A stretch of 64,000 nt of DNA from the NCBI RefSeq assembly GCF_025909975.1, contig NZ_JAPCIO010000005.1:62001-126000 (forward strand). The letters run 5' to 3'. The notes under the pieces are model-generated. The model had not been told where the DNA came from. It saw nothing but the letters and a program-made list of their open reading frames with translations, and did no database searches. Within the stretch, counting starts at the first letter, position 1. Every line of letters begins with the position of its first letter. Made by a program: the position numbers and the translations under genes. Below, piece by piece: positions 29,392 through 37,777 of the stretch. Source of the stretch: Flavobacterium lacisediminis (lineage in GTDB: Bacteria > Bacteroidota > Bacteroidia > Flavobacteriales > Flavobacteriaceae).

Positions 29392-32052
29392 ATGAAAAAA
29401 ATTACTTTATTATTATTTGCCTTTTTTACTTGTTGGCAAATTAATGCTCAGGTATCTTCTTATGCTTTTAGTCAAAGCAACGGTACTTACATGGCATTAT
29501 CCGCTCCAACTATTTTAGCAACACAAACTGCTACTAGTGGAACTTCTGCTGCTGCACTAGATGATGTAAATTACACATTAGCACTACCTTTTGATTTTAA
29601 TTTTGCGGGTGTTAATTATGTAACTGGAACAAATATTTATGTAAATACTAATGGTTTTGTCTCTTTTGGAGCTACAGCTCCAACAGCAGGTACTTATGGT
29701 CCAATTGGAAGTACAAATGTTTATGATGGTGCTTTATCTGCATTCGGTTTAGATGCTAATGGTGGTTATGCTGCTTTAGGTAGTAATACAACTGGTTCTC
29801 CTGTTATTACCATTACATCAGGTACTACAAGTGAGTTCACTGTAGGAGCCTTAATTTCCGGAACTGGAGTTCCTGCAGGAGCAACAGTGGTTTCTTTTGA
29901 CGCAACACAAGTTACAATTTCTGCAAATTGTACTTCAACAGGAACAGGTAGAACCTTTCATGTTGCTACAGGACAAATTAGTTATGGAATTGAAGGAGTT
30001 TCTCCAAATAGAAAACTTATTATTCAATATACTAATTTAAGACCATATAATGTCACTCAAAGAAATTTAGATTTTCAAATCGTTTTAAATGAAACATCAA
30101 ATGTAATTGATTTTATTTATGGTTCTTCTATTTCAGGAACAACAAGTTCTGCTCCACAGGTTGGTTTAAGAGGTTCAGTAAATACAAGTTATTTAAATAG
30201 AACTAGCGCAACTTCTTGGTCTTCAACAACTGCAGGAACAAGTAATACCCAAACTGTTACCTTTCTTAATACTGTTTTACCTACTTCAGGTTTAACGTTT
30301 ACTTGGACACCTCCAGTTCCATGTTCTGGTGTGCCTACTGCTGGAAGTGTAACTCCAGCAATTCAAAATATATGTTCAGGTACAGTTCCAGCTACTATAG
30401 TAGCTACTGGTTTTACAAGTGGTGTTACAGGATTGTCTTTCCAATGGGAAGAATCTAATGACGATGGTGTTACTGATGTTTGGCAAAATGCTGTTGGTGG
30501 TACTGGAGCTACAACATCTTCATATATTCCACCAGCTTTTTCTGGAACTACTATTTATTACAGATTAAAAGTTACATGTACCAATTCTGGTTCATCTTCC
30601 GAAACTGCTTCAGTTTCAATTAATCCTCCAGCTACTCCGTCAAACCAAGTTACTCTGTTAACTGCAGGTACCGTTACTTTGACAACAATTCCATTATCAT
30701 GGACAAACGGTAATGGAAATAGAAGGGTAGTTTATTTTAGTAATTCGCCAGTATTTGTTGATCCAGTTAATGGAAATGGGCCAGCATTAACTGCTAATAC
30801 TGTTTATGCAGGATCAGGACAACAAATTGTATTTGACGGTACTGGAACTACAGTTACCGTAACAGGATTAACTCAAGGTACTACATACTATGCAAAGGTC
30901 TACGAATATACAAGATGTGGAGCAGGTCCTTATGATTACTATTATAATGTTACTACAGGTACAAATATTATAACAGTTGCTACTCAATCAGCACCTGCAA
31001 ATGATAATTTTGCTAACGCTGCTGTTATTTCGTGTGGAAATACTTATACTGGTTCAACAGTTTATGCGTCTTTAGATGAAGATAGCGCTCCTGACGGTTT
31101 TGGAGCGGATATGGATGCGCCAAATGTTTGGTTCTCTTTTACAGGTTCAGGTACTGCCCAAACAGTTACATTGGATTTATGTGCATCTTCTTATGATAGT
31201 TCTGTTTTAATATATACTGGTACTTCAGGAGCATTAACTCTTATTGGAGGAAATGATGATGATGCAAGTTGTACCAATGGAACTCGTTCGAAAGCTTCAT
31301 TCAATTCCGATGGTACTACAACTTATTATATTGCAATTGAAGGTTGGAATTCAGGAAGCACAGGTGCTTATTCAATGACAGTTTCTTGTGTTGCAGTAAA
31401 TCCACCTGCAGTTACAAATCAAGATTGTGGAACATCTTTGGCGGTAAACGTTGATGGAGTAAATGTTGGTTCTGATAATTCTTATGGAACTGTTAATGCT
31501 ACGCAACCTTCATGTGATTCATTTGGATCAATTCAAGATGTTTGGTTCTCATTTCAAGCACCAACATCTGGTTTAGTTGATTGTGCTGTAACTGTTGGTT
31601 CAATGACTTCTGGTAACTTCACGGTTTATTCTGGAACTTGTGCAACATTAACAGAAACAACACTTGCTTGTAATTCAAATTTTACTGGTACAATAACTGA
31701 AAATTTAACTGGTTTAGTAGCAGGTAATACTTATTATGTTCAAGTATGGAGTAATGCATCCGAACAAGGTACTTTTATCATTAATTTATCAGATCCATCT
31801 TTATCATCTAGTTCTTTTGATAATAATGCATTTACAGCTTATCCAAATCCAGTAAAAGATATTTTGAACTTATCATATACTTCTGAAATTTCAAATGTTC
31901 AAGTAGTTAACATGTTAGGTCAAGTCGTATTGGATAGAAAAATGAACGCTACTGAAGGTCAAATCAATATGTCTGGATTGAATTCTGGTGCTTATATTGT
32001 AAATGTTACTGTAGGTAATACAACAAAATCAATTAAAGTTATTAAACAGTAA
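29392..32052 (+). CDS. Large secreted modular protein with T9SS sorting domain
   Basis: An 886-residue exported protein. Signal peptide 1-19 (INAQ). Residues 20-310 form a beta-rich N-terminal module with a short insertion around 145-185 (SGTGVPAGATV type repeat). Then follow an Ig/PKD-like segment with paired cysteines (about 315-410), a fibronectin type III-like segment (about 415-510), and two domains resembling bacterial pre-peptidase C-terminal domains (about 535-665 and 680-800), each with NVWFSF or DVWFSF. The type A sorting domain starts near 815 (AYPNPVKDIL ... GAYIVNV). No catalytic motif is visible, so an adhesin or binding role at the cell surface is the likelier inference. Ser, Thr and Gly are very abundant. 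Confidence 0.88.
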   Translation: MKKITLLLFAFFTCWQINAQVSSYAFSQSNGTYMALSAPTILATQTATSGTSAAALDDVNYTLALPFDFNFAGVNYVTGTNIYVNTNGFVSFGATAPTAGTYGPIGSTNVYDGALSAFGLDANGGYAALGSNTTGSPVITITSGTTSEFTVGALISGTGVPAGATVVSFDATQVTISANCTSTGTGRTFHVATGQISYGIEGVSPNRKLIIQYTNLRPYNVTQRNLDFQIVLNETSNVIDFIYGSSISGTTSSAPQVGLRGSVNTSYLNRTSATSWSSTTAGTSNTQTVTFLNTVLPTSGLTFTWTPPVPCSGVPTAGSVTPAIQNICSGTVPATIVATGFTSGVTGLSFQWEESNDDGVTDVWQNAVGGTGATTSSYIPPAFSGTTIYYRLKVTCTNSGSSSETASVSINPPATPSNQVTLLTAGTVTLTTIPLSWTNGNGNRRVVYFSNSPVFVDPVNGNGPALTANTVYAGSGQQIVFDGTGTTVTVTGLTQGTTYYAKVYEYTRCGAGPYDYYYNVTTGTNIITVATQSAPANDNFANAAVISCGNTYTGSTVYASLDEDSAPDGFGADMDAPNVWFSFTGSGTAQTVTLDLCASSYDSSVLIYTGTSGALTLIGGNDDDASCTNGTRSKASFNSDGTTTYYIAIEGWNSGSTGAYSMTVSCVAVNPPAVTNQDCGTSLAVNVDGVNVGSDNSYGTVNATQPSCDSFGSIQDVWFSFQAPTSGLVDCAVTVGSMTSGNFTVYSGTCATLTETTLACNSNFTGTITENLTGLVAGNTYYVQVWSNASEQGTFIINLSDPSLSSSSFDNNAFTAYPNPVKDILNLSYTSEISNVQVVNMLGQVVLDRKMNATEGQINMSGLNSGAYIVNVTVGNTTKSIKVIKQ

Positions 32053-32074
32053 TTTTAATAATATTATGATAATG

Positions 32075-32108
32075 AAAAGTCTCGATTTATTCGGGACTTT
32101 TCTTTTTT
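32075..32108 (+). terminator. Rho-independent terminator
   Basis: AAAAGTCTCGA, loop TTTAT, TCGGGACTTTT with one G-U pair, then a T-rich tail. Confidence 0.82.
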
Positions 32109-32109
32109 A

Positions 32110-32117
32110 TATATTTG
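32110..32117 (+). promoter_or_regulatory. Candidate -7 element (TATATTTG) for the glycosyltransferase-coaE unit
   Basis: TATATTTG matches TAnnTTTG, directly after the preceding terminator and 13 bases before the ATG at 32131, predicting a very short leader. No clear -33 (the region is the terminator itself). Confidence 0.45.
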
Positions 32118-32130
32118 TAAAAAAATTAAG

Positions 32131-33129
32131 ATGTATTTTTCCTTTATAGTTCCTGTTTATAATCGACCTGAAGAAATTGACGAATTACTGGAGAGCTTGA
32201 CTAAGTTTACGTCGTCAATTCCTTTTGAAGTTGTAATTGTTGAAGATGGTTCTTCCATTCCTTGTCAGAATATAATTGAAAAGTATACTAATAAATTAAC
32301 AATTTCATATTATTTCAAGCCAAATTCTGGTCCCGGTGATTCTCGTAATTACGGAATGAATGTTGCAAAGGGAGATTATTTTATTATTCTTGATTCAGAT
32401 TGTATTATTCCTACAGATTATTTAACTCAAGTTCAAAAAAGTCTTGAAGAAGAATATGTTGATTGTTTCGGAGGTCCAGATGCCGCATTAGATTCGTTTT
32501 CTGACATCCAAAAAGCGATTAATTTTACCATGACTTCTTTTTTAACTACAGGTGGAATTAGAGGCGGAAGTGAAAAAGTAGATAAATTTCAACCGAGAAG
32601 TTTTAATATGGGACTCTCTAAAAAAGCTTTTGAAGCTTCAAATGGTTTTGGTAATATTCACCCTGGAGAAGATCCTGATTTATCTATTCGATTATGGAAT
32701 TTAGGTTTTAAAACTAAATTAATCAAAAATGCATTCGTGTATCATAAAAGAAGAATTAGTTGGGAGAAGTTTCAAATTCAAGTAAATAAATTTGGGAAAG
32801 CAAGACCTATTTTAAATTCTTGGTATCCACAACATACAAAAATCACGTTTTGGTTTCCAAGTTTCTTTTTATTAGGATTTTTATTTTCGATTCTGTTTTT
32901 CTTTTTTTCTATTCCATTTTTCATTTGTTTATATGGATTGTATTTTCTTTTATTGTTTATAAGTTCATTAATTGCTAATAAAAGTTTAAAAATAGCGTTA
33001 TATTCATTATGGTCAACAGTAATTCAGTTTTACGGTTATGGAAAAGGATTTTTAATTTCTTACTATAGAATTGCATTATTGAAACAAAAGCCTCAAGAAG
33101 CATTTCCTGAATTATTTTTTAAGAAATAA
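32131..33129 (+). CDS. Family 2 glycosyltransferase with C-terminal membrane segments
   Basis: A 332-residue inverting glycosyltransferase of the GT-A fold. FIVPVYNRPEEI opens the nucleotide-sugar domain, VIVEDGSS and the metal-binding LDSDCIIP are present, and HPGEDPDLSIRLWNLG supplies the ED motif typical of GT2. Residues about 245-285 are two hydrophobic helices that tether it to the inner membrane. The donor and acceptor sugars are unknown; a role in surface glycan or lipid-linked sugar synthesis is an inference. It lies 1 base ahead of coaE. Confidence 0.88.
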   Translation: MYFSFIVPVYNRPEEIDELLESLTKFTSSIPFEVVIVEDGSSIPCQNIIEKYTNKLTISYYFKPNSGPGDSRNYGMNVAKGDYFIILDSDCIIPTDYLTQVQKSLEEEYVDCFGGPDAALDSFSDIQKAINFTMTSFLTTGGIRGGSEKVDKFQPRSFNMGLSKKAFEASNGFGNIHPGEDPDLSIRLWNLGFKTKLIKNAFVYHKRRISWEKFQIQVNKFGKARPILNSWYPQHTKITFWFPSFFLLGFLFSILFFFFSIPFFICLYGLYFLLLFISSLIANKSLKIALYSLWSTVIQFYGYGKGFLISYYRIALLKQKPQEAFPELFFKK

Positions 33130-33130
33130 G

Positions 33131-33718
33131 ATGACAAAAATTATTGGTTTAACAGGAGGTATAGGTAGTGGGAAATCTACAGTTGCGAATTATATCGCTT
33201 CTAAAGGTATTCCTGTTTACATTGCTGATGAAGAAGCCAAAAATATTATGGAAAGAGCTGATGTTAAACAAAGAATTCAAAATTTGTTTTCAGAATCTAT
33301 TCTTAACAAAGACAATACACTTAATCGAAAAAAAATTGCCGAATTAGTTTTTAATAATTCACGCAAGTTAAAAGAATTAAATGCTATAGTTCATCCCGAA
33401 GTCCAACTTCATTTTAAAAATTGGTTAAAAGAACATGAAAATTTTCCGTTTATAATTAAAGAAGTGGCGATACTTTTTGAAACTGGAGGGCATAATCAAT
33501 GTGACAAAGTTATTTTAATTACAGCTCCAGAAGATTTAAGAATTGAAAGAGCTATGAAAAGAGATAATGTAAGTAAAGAAAGCATTTTAGCACGAATTAA
33601 AAACCAACTTCCAGAGGCAAGTAAAATAGAATTAAGTGATTTTGTGATAGAAAATATTATTTTACAAAAAACTTTATTAAAAACTGATGAAATTCTTAAA
33701 ATTTTAGCAAAACTTTAA
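33131..33718 (+). CDS. coaE: Dephospho-CoA kinase CoaE
   Basis: A 195-residue P-loop kinase for the last step of coenzyme A synthesis, phosphorylating the 3'-OH of dephospho-CoA. The P-loop GGIGSGKS is at 9-16; ADEEAKNIM near 32 contains the catalytic Asp; NAIVHPEV and VAILFETGG are family motifs, and the lid has RIERAMKRD. It starts 1 base after the glycosyltransferase stop. Confidence 0.94.
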   Translation: MTKIIGLTGGIGSGKSTVANYIASKGIPVYIADEEAKNIMERADVKQRIQNLFSESILNKDNTLNRKKIAELVFNNSRKLKELNAIVHPEVQLHFKNWLKEHENFPFIIKEVAILFETGGHNQCDKVILITAPEDLRIERAMKRDNVSKESILARIKNQLPEASKIELSDFVIENIILQKTLLKTDEILKILAKL

Positions 33719-33776
33719 AAAAAGGTTTTTATGTTAATCTTTGGTTAATGTATTTTAACAAGAAATGTTAAAATGT

Positions 33777-33784
33777 TAAATTTG
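33777..33784 (+). promoter_or_regulatory. Candidate -7 element (TAAATTTG) touching the sensor-kinase start codon
   Basis: TAAATTTG matches the -7 consensus and ends only 5 bases before the ATG at 33790, so transcription would begin at about the start codon. The -33 position (TTTTA) is poor. Confidence 0.42.
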
Positions 33785-33789
33785 TTTCG

Positions 33790-35373
33790 ATGAATAAGTC
33801 AAGGTTTAGATTATTGGTCTTTTTAATGAGTTTGTCATTAATTGGTATCATCTTAGTTCAGTTGTATTGGATTTCGACTTCGTTAGATAAAAATGAAGAG
33901 GAGTTCAAATACCACGTTCAACAAGTTTTAGGAAATGTTTCCAATACGATCAAAGAAAAAGAGTTAGTTTCTTTTTATAATTATTACAATAAAATCATTG
34001 ATAGTACAGGTAAAATTCCAAAAGAAGAAGAACTAAAAGAAATTTATTTCTACGAACGAGATAAAAAAACGAATGAGACGATAATTTACACCAATACCTT
34101 AGTAGCAGAAAACTATGGTATTAATGGTTCGTTCTTTGATAAAAAAGCAAATTCAGTCAATTTTGGAAATGTGGTTTCTAAAAGAAAAACAGAAATTTTT
34201 AATGGAAATACCATTAACGATGGAAGTATACAAATGCGTTCATTTCCAGATGTTACTATAAGAAAGTCAGGTAGTGTTTCTAGTTTGGATAAAGCAAATT
34301 TTGAAGTAGCCTTTAAAGATGTAGTATCATTAAAGCCTCTGCAAGAACGCGTTTCAACTGAGCAATTAGGTAAATATTTAAAAGATGAGCTTCATAAATA
34401 TGGAGTAAAAACACCTTTTGAATTTGGAATTTACAGCAATGGTTTAGCAACAAAAGTCCGTTCTGAAAACTTTAAATACGATGTTAATACAACCTATGGA
34501 ATTCCAGTTTTTCAAGATAATGAAGGACTTTCAAAGCATCAATTACTGGTAAGTTTTCCACAAAAAAACAAATTCGTTTTTTCATCTTTAATTGGAATTT
34601 CAAGTTTGTCATTACTTTTTACTTTGGTAATTGTATTAACGTATTCAAGTGCTTTAAATCAGTTAATCAAGCAAAAGCAAATTTCTGAAATCAAGACCGA
34701 TTTTATTAATAATATGACGCACGAATTTAAAACGCCTATTGCTACTATTAATTTAGCTTTAGACGCTATTAAGAACCCTAAAATTATTGAAGATAAAGAA
34801 AAAGTTCAACGTTATCTTCAAATGATTAAAGAAGAAAATAAACGAATGCATGCTCAGGTTGAAAATGTACTACGTATTTCTAAATTAGAAAGAAATGAGT
34901 TAGACATATCAAAGGAACCAAGAGATGTTACGGAAATTATAGAAGATGCAATTGAACATGTTAGTTTAATTATAGAAGATAGAGAAGGTGTAATTCATCA
35001 GCATTTTAATGCAAATCGAAGTACAATTCTTTTAAGCGAAGTTCATTTTACCAATGTTTTGGTAAATATATTGGATAATGCGATTAAATATTCGCCAGCA
35101 GCTCCAATAATTGATGTTTTTACAGAAAATATTAAAGATTTTATTGTAATCAAAATTCAAGATCAAGGAGCAGGTATGAGTAAAGTGGCTCAGAAAAGAG
35201 TTTTTGAGAAATTTTACAGAGAACATACTGGAGATTTGCATAACGTTAAAGGACACGGTTTAGGCTTGTCTTACGTAAAACAAATTGTTGAAGACCATAA
35301 CGGTCAAATATTTGTAGAAAGCGAAAAAGGAAAGGGTAGTACCTTTATTATAAAATTGCCATTAATAAATTAA
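33790..35373 (+). CDS. Membrane sensor histidine kinase
   Basis: A 527-residue kinase. Transmembrane helix 1 is at about 8-29; a roughly 230-residue periplasmic sensor region follows, then helix 2 at about 261-287. The DHp domain contains the H-box NNMTHEFKTP with phospho-accepting His311. The ATP-binding domain shows the N-box NILDNAIKYSP, G1 DQGAGM, the F-box region VFEKFYREH and G2 GHGLGLSY. The sensor region has no domain I can name. It is followed 18 bases later by an OmpR-type regulator, clearly its partner. The first ATG gives the positively charged leader of the first helix, which supports it as the start. Confidence 0.93.
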   Translation: MNKSRFRLLVFLMSLSLIGIILVQLYWISTSLDKNEEEFKYHVQQVLGNVSNTIKEKELVSFYNYYNKIIDSTGKIPKEEELKEIYFYERDKKTNETIIYTNTLVAENYGINGSFFDKKANSVNFGNVVSKRKTEIFNGNTINDGSIQMRSFPDVTIRKSGSVSSLDKANFEVAFKDVVSLKPLQERVSTEQLGKYLKDELHKYGVKTPFEFGIYSNGLATKVRSENFKYDVNTTYGIPVFQDNEGLSKHQLLVSFPQKNKFVFSSLIGISSLSLLFTLVIVLTYSSALNQLIKQKQISEIKTDFINNMTHEFKTPIATINLALDAIKNPKIIEDKEKVQRYLQMIKEENKRMHAQVENVLRISKLERNELDISKEPRDVTEIIEDAIEHVSLIIEDREGVIHQHFNANRSTILLSEVHFTNVLVNILDNAIKYSPAAPIIDVFTENIKDFIVIKIQDQGAGMSKVAQKRVFEKFYREHTGDLHNVKGHGLGLSYVKQIVEDHNGQIFVESEKGKGSTFIIKLPLIN

Positions 35374-35391
35374 AATATACACACAATTACT

Positions 35392-36090
35392 ATGGAAGCA
35401 AAGAAAATATTATTAGTTGAAGACGATCCAAATTTTGGCGCCGTATTGAAAGATTATTTAATGATAAATGATTTTGATGTTACGTTGGCAAAAAACGGAA
35501 TGGAAGGATTCGAAAAATTTAAAAAAGATACTTACGATTTATGCATCTTAGATGTTATGATGCCATATAAAGATGGTTATACATTAGCGAGAGAAATTCG
35601 TGAGAAAAACCAAGATGTGCCAATCATATTTTTAACAGCTAAAACGTTAAAAGAAGATGTTCTAAAAGGATATAAAGTAGGTGCAGACGATTATTTAAAC
35701 AAACCGTTTGATTCTGAAGTACTTTTAATGAAAATTAAAGCCATTATCCAAAGAAAAGCATCAGAAGTAAAACCAGATACAACTAAATTTGAATTTGAAA
35801 TTGGTAAATTCCACTTAAACTCAAAATTACGTTTCTTAACTTTTCCAGGACAAGAACCAATTAAATTATCTCCAAAAGAGTGCGAATTATTAAAAATGTT
35901 AGCACTTCACGAAAATGATTTAATGCCAAGAGAATTAGCGTTAACCAAAATTTGGAGAGACGATAACTATTTCACTTCAAGAAGTATGGATGTTTACATC
36001 GCTAAATTGAGAAAATTCTTGAAACAAGATGAAAACGTAGAAATCTTAAACATTCACGGAGAAGGTTTTAGATTAGTAATCAAAAAATAA
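35392..36090 (+). CDS. OmpR/PhoB-family response regulator
   Basis: A 232-residue DNA-binding regulator, partner of the preceding kinase. In the receiver domain (1-120) the acidic pocket is VEDDPNF, the phospho-acceptor is Asp54 in LDVMMP, and LTAK and NKPFD complete the switch. The winged-helix domain (about 135-230) contains LSPKECELLKMLALH and the recognition helix region TSRSMDVYIAKLRKFL. The target genes are unknown. Confidence 0.95.
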   Translation: MEAKKILLVEDDPNFGAVLKDYLMINDFDVTLAKNGMEGFEKFKKDTYDLCILDVMMPYKDGYTLAREIREKNQDVPIIFLTAKTLKEDVLKGYKVGADDYLNKPFDSEVLLMKIKAIIQRKASEVKPDTTKFEFEIGKFHLNSKLRFLTFPGQEPIKLSPKECELLKMLALHENDLMPRELALTKIWRDDNYFTSRSMDVYIAKLRKFLKQDENVEILNIHGEGFRLVIKK

Positions 36091-36091
36091 C

Positions 36092-36122
36092 AAAAAAGTC
36101 CTGAGCAATCAGGACTTTTTTT
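36092..36122. terminator. Bidirectional terminator
   Basis: AAAAAAGTCCTGA, loop GCAA, TCAGGACTTTTTT: a perfect 13-bp stem with A and T flanks, serving the (+) response regulator and the (-) thioesterase, whose stop codon falls in the T run. Confidence 0.92.
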
Positions 36123-36846
36123 ATTCGTTTATTTCTAATGCAAAGCAAATCTTATCTTCTTTAGAAATTACATATGTATTTTCGTTTTTCGAAATAGCTA
36201 CTTCATCATTCCAATTTAATTCTTTCAAGAAATTCATTTCAAAACTTTGTATGTGCTGTTTTAAGACAAATTTTCTATCCATCGTATTCAAACACCATTC
36301 TAAGTATTTTACGTTGTTTGCATGATTTACAATATCTAAATCTGATAACTGAACTTTGTAATCCAAAACTTTTTCAAAAGGAACATCTAAATTAATTCGT
36401 TGCACCGATTTTTCAGTTGCGCTGTGTTCTGGATATTTAATGAAATGTTCGTGTGGTAAAGCTAAATTTTCAGGTCTTCTGATTTGCGTATTTAAAACTG
36501 CCCAATACGTTTCGCAACCTGCTAGTTTTTCATCACCTCGATATAATTCCAAACAACGAGTTGAACGCGAATTTTCCAATGATTTTATCCAAGTTTTTAC
36601 GGTAACTTTCTCTTTCCATTTCGGTAAACTGATAATTTCCAAACGCATTTTACTCATCACCCAAGCTTGATGATGTTCTTGCATATCGCTAAAGCTAATT
36701 CCACCTAAATCGGCATGAATTCCCGCCGTAATTTGAAAAATATTGCATAAATCGGTATATTTCAACAACCCATTTGGATAGCATTGCAGAAAGTTGATTT
36801 CGTATTCTTGTTCTAAAATGGAAGTAAAGTTGGGTGAAATGGGCAT
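36121..36846 (-). CDS. Acyl-ACP thioesterase
   Basis: A 241-residue double hot-dog thioesterase of the FatA/FatB-like bacterial family, which frees fatty acids from acyl carrier protein in the cytoplasm. The first hot-dog repeat includes GISFSDMQEHHQAWVMSKMRLEI; the second contains SDLDIVNHANNVKYLEW, with the Asn and His residues expected of the active site. Last gene of a minus-strand cluster (yggS-type, nuclease, miaA, thioesterase), 2 bases from miaA. Confidence 0.87.
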   Translation of the reverse strand: MPISPNFTSILEQEYEINFLQCYPNGLLKYTDLCNIFQITAGIHADLGGISFSDMQEHHQAWVMSKMRLEIISLPKWKEKVTVKTWIKSLENSRSTRCLELYRGDEKLAGCETYWAVLNTQIRRPENLALPHEHFIKYPEHSATEKSVQRINLDVPFEKVLDYKVQLSDLDIVNHANNVKYLEWCLNTMDRKFVLKQHIQSFEMNFLKELNWNDEVAISKNENTYVISKEDKICFALEINE

Positions 36847-36848
36847 TT

Positions 36849-37775
36849 TTATAGTTTTTGAATCTGTGATTCTATTGTTGTAATAATCTCTTTTCTATCG
36901 GTCATATAATCAAACCAACTCACATTTTCAGTTCGTTTAAACCAAGTAATTTGTCTTTTAGCAAAACGGCGTGTGTTCATTTTGATTTGTTCGATGGCGA
37001 AATCCAATGTTGTTTTTCCATCAAAATAATCGAATAATTCTCTGTAACCAACAGTTTGTAACGCATTTAAATGTTTGTTTGGATACAATGCTTGCGCTTC
37101 GGCTAAAAGTCCTTCATTTAGCATAATATCAACTCTTTGGTTGATTCTGTTGTACATGATTTCTCTGTCCGCTTCTAATCCAATGATAATAGGAGTGAAG
37201 TTTCTCACATTTTTTCGTTTTCCAATAAAACTTGAATACGGTTTTCCACTTCCAATACAAACTTCAACAAAACGCTTCATACGTTGAGGGTTTTGTAAGG
37301 TTTGCGGATTTTCTGTTGAAAGTTTTGTATAATATTCCGAATCTAATTTTTGTAATTGCTCTTGCAAATATTCGATTCCTAAACTATCAAATTTTGCATT
37401 TATTTCATCTCTAACTGAGTTATCAATATCAGGAAAATCATCAAATCCTTTTAAAACTGCATCTACATATAATCCAGAACCACCCACCATAATTTGAATG
37501 TTGTTTTTCTGAAATAATTCGTCCAATTTCGTTAAAGCTTCTTGCTCAAAATCACCAACAGAATAACTTTCAAAAATCGATTTATTTTGGATAAAATAAT
37601 GTGGAGCTGCAGCTAACTCTTCATCACTCGGAACAGCAGTACCAATTTTCATTTCCTTAAAAAACTGGCGACTATCGCACGAAATAATATCGCAACCAAA
37701 ATGTTGTGCTAAAGTAATACTTAGCGCCGTTTTTCCTATAGCTGTTGGTCCGATGATAGTGATTAGGTAATTCAA
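36849..37775 (-). CDS. miaA: tRNA dimethylallyltransferase MiaA
   Basis: A 308-residue enzyme that adds an isopentenyl group to N6 of A37 in tRNAs reading UNN codons. P-loop GPTAIGKT at 9-16; the catalytic Asp lies in SCDSRQFF with EMKIGTAVPS next to it; GGSGLYVDAVL and QTVGYRELFDYFDG are family signatures. Length is normal. Tightly packed between the nuclease fusion and the thioesterase. Confidence 0.95.
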   Translation of the reverse strand: MNYLITIIGPTAIGKTALSITLAQHFGCDIISCDSRQFFKEMKIGTAVPSDEELAAAPHYFIQNKSIFESYSVGDFEQEALTKLDELFQKNNIQIMVGGSGLYVDAVLKGFDDFPDIDNSVRDEINAKFDSLGIEYLQEQLQKLDSEYYTKLSTENPQTLQNPQRMKRFVEVCIGSGKPYSSFIGKRKNVRNFTPIIIGLEADREIMYNRINQRVDIMLNEGLLAEAQALYPNKHLNALQTVGYRELFDYFDGKTTLDFAIEQIKMNTRRFAKRQITWFKRTENVSWFDYMTDRKEIITTIESQIQKL

Positions 37776-37777
37776 CT

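Noticed and set aside
29745..29965. Frameshift or insertion sequence in the head of the large T9SS protein
   Set aside because: The SGTGVPAG-type insert is in frame, has matching base composition, and no terminal repeats.
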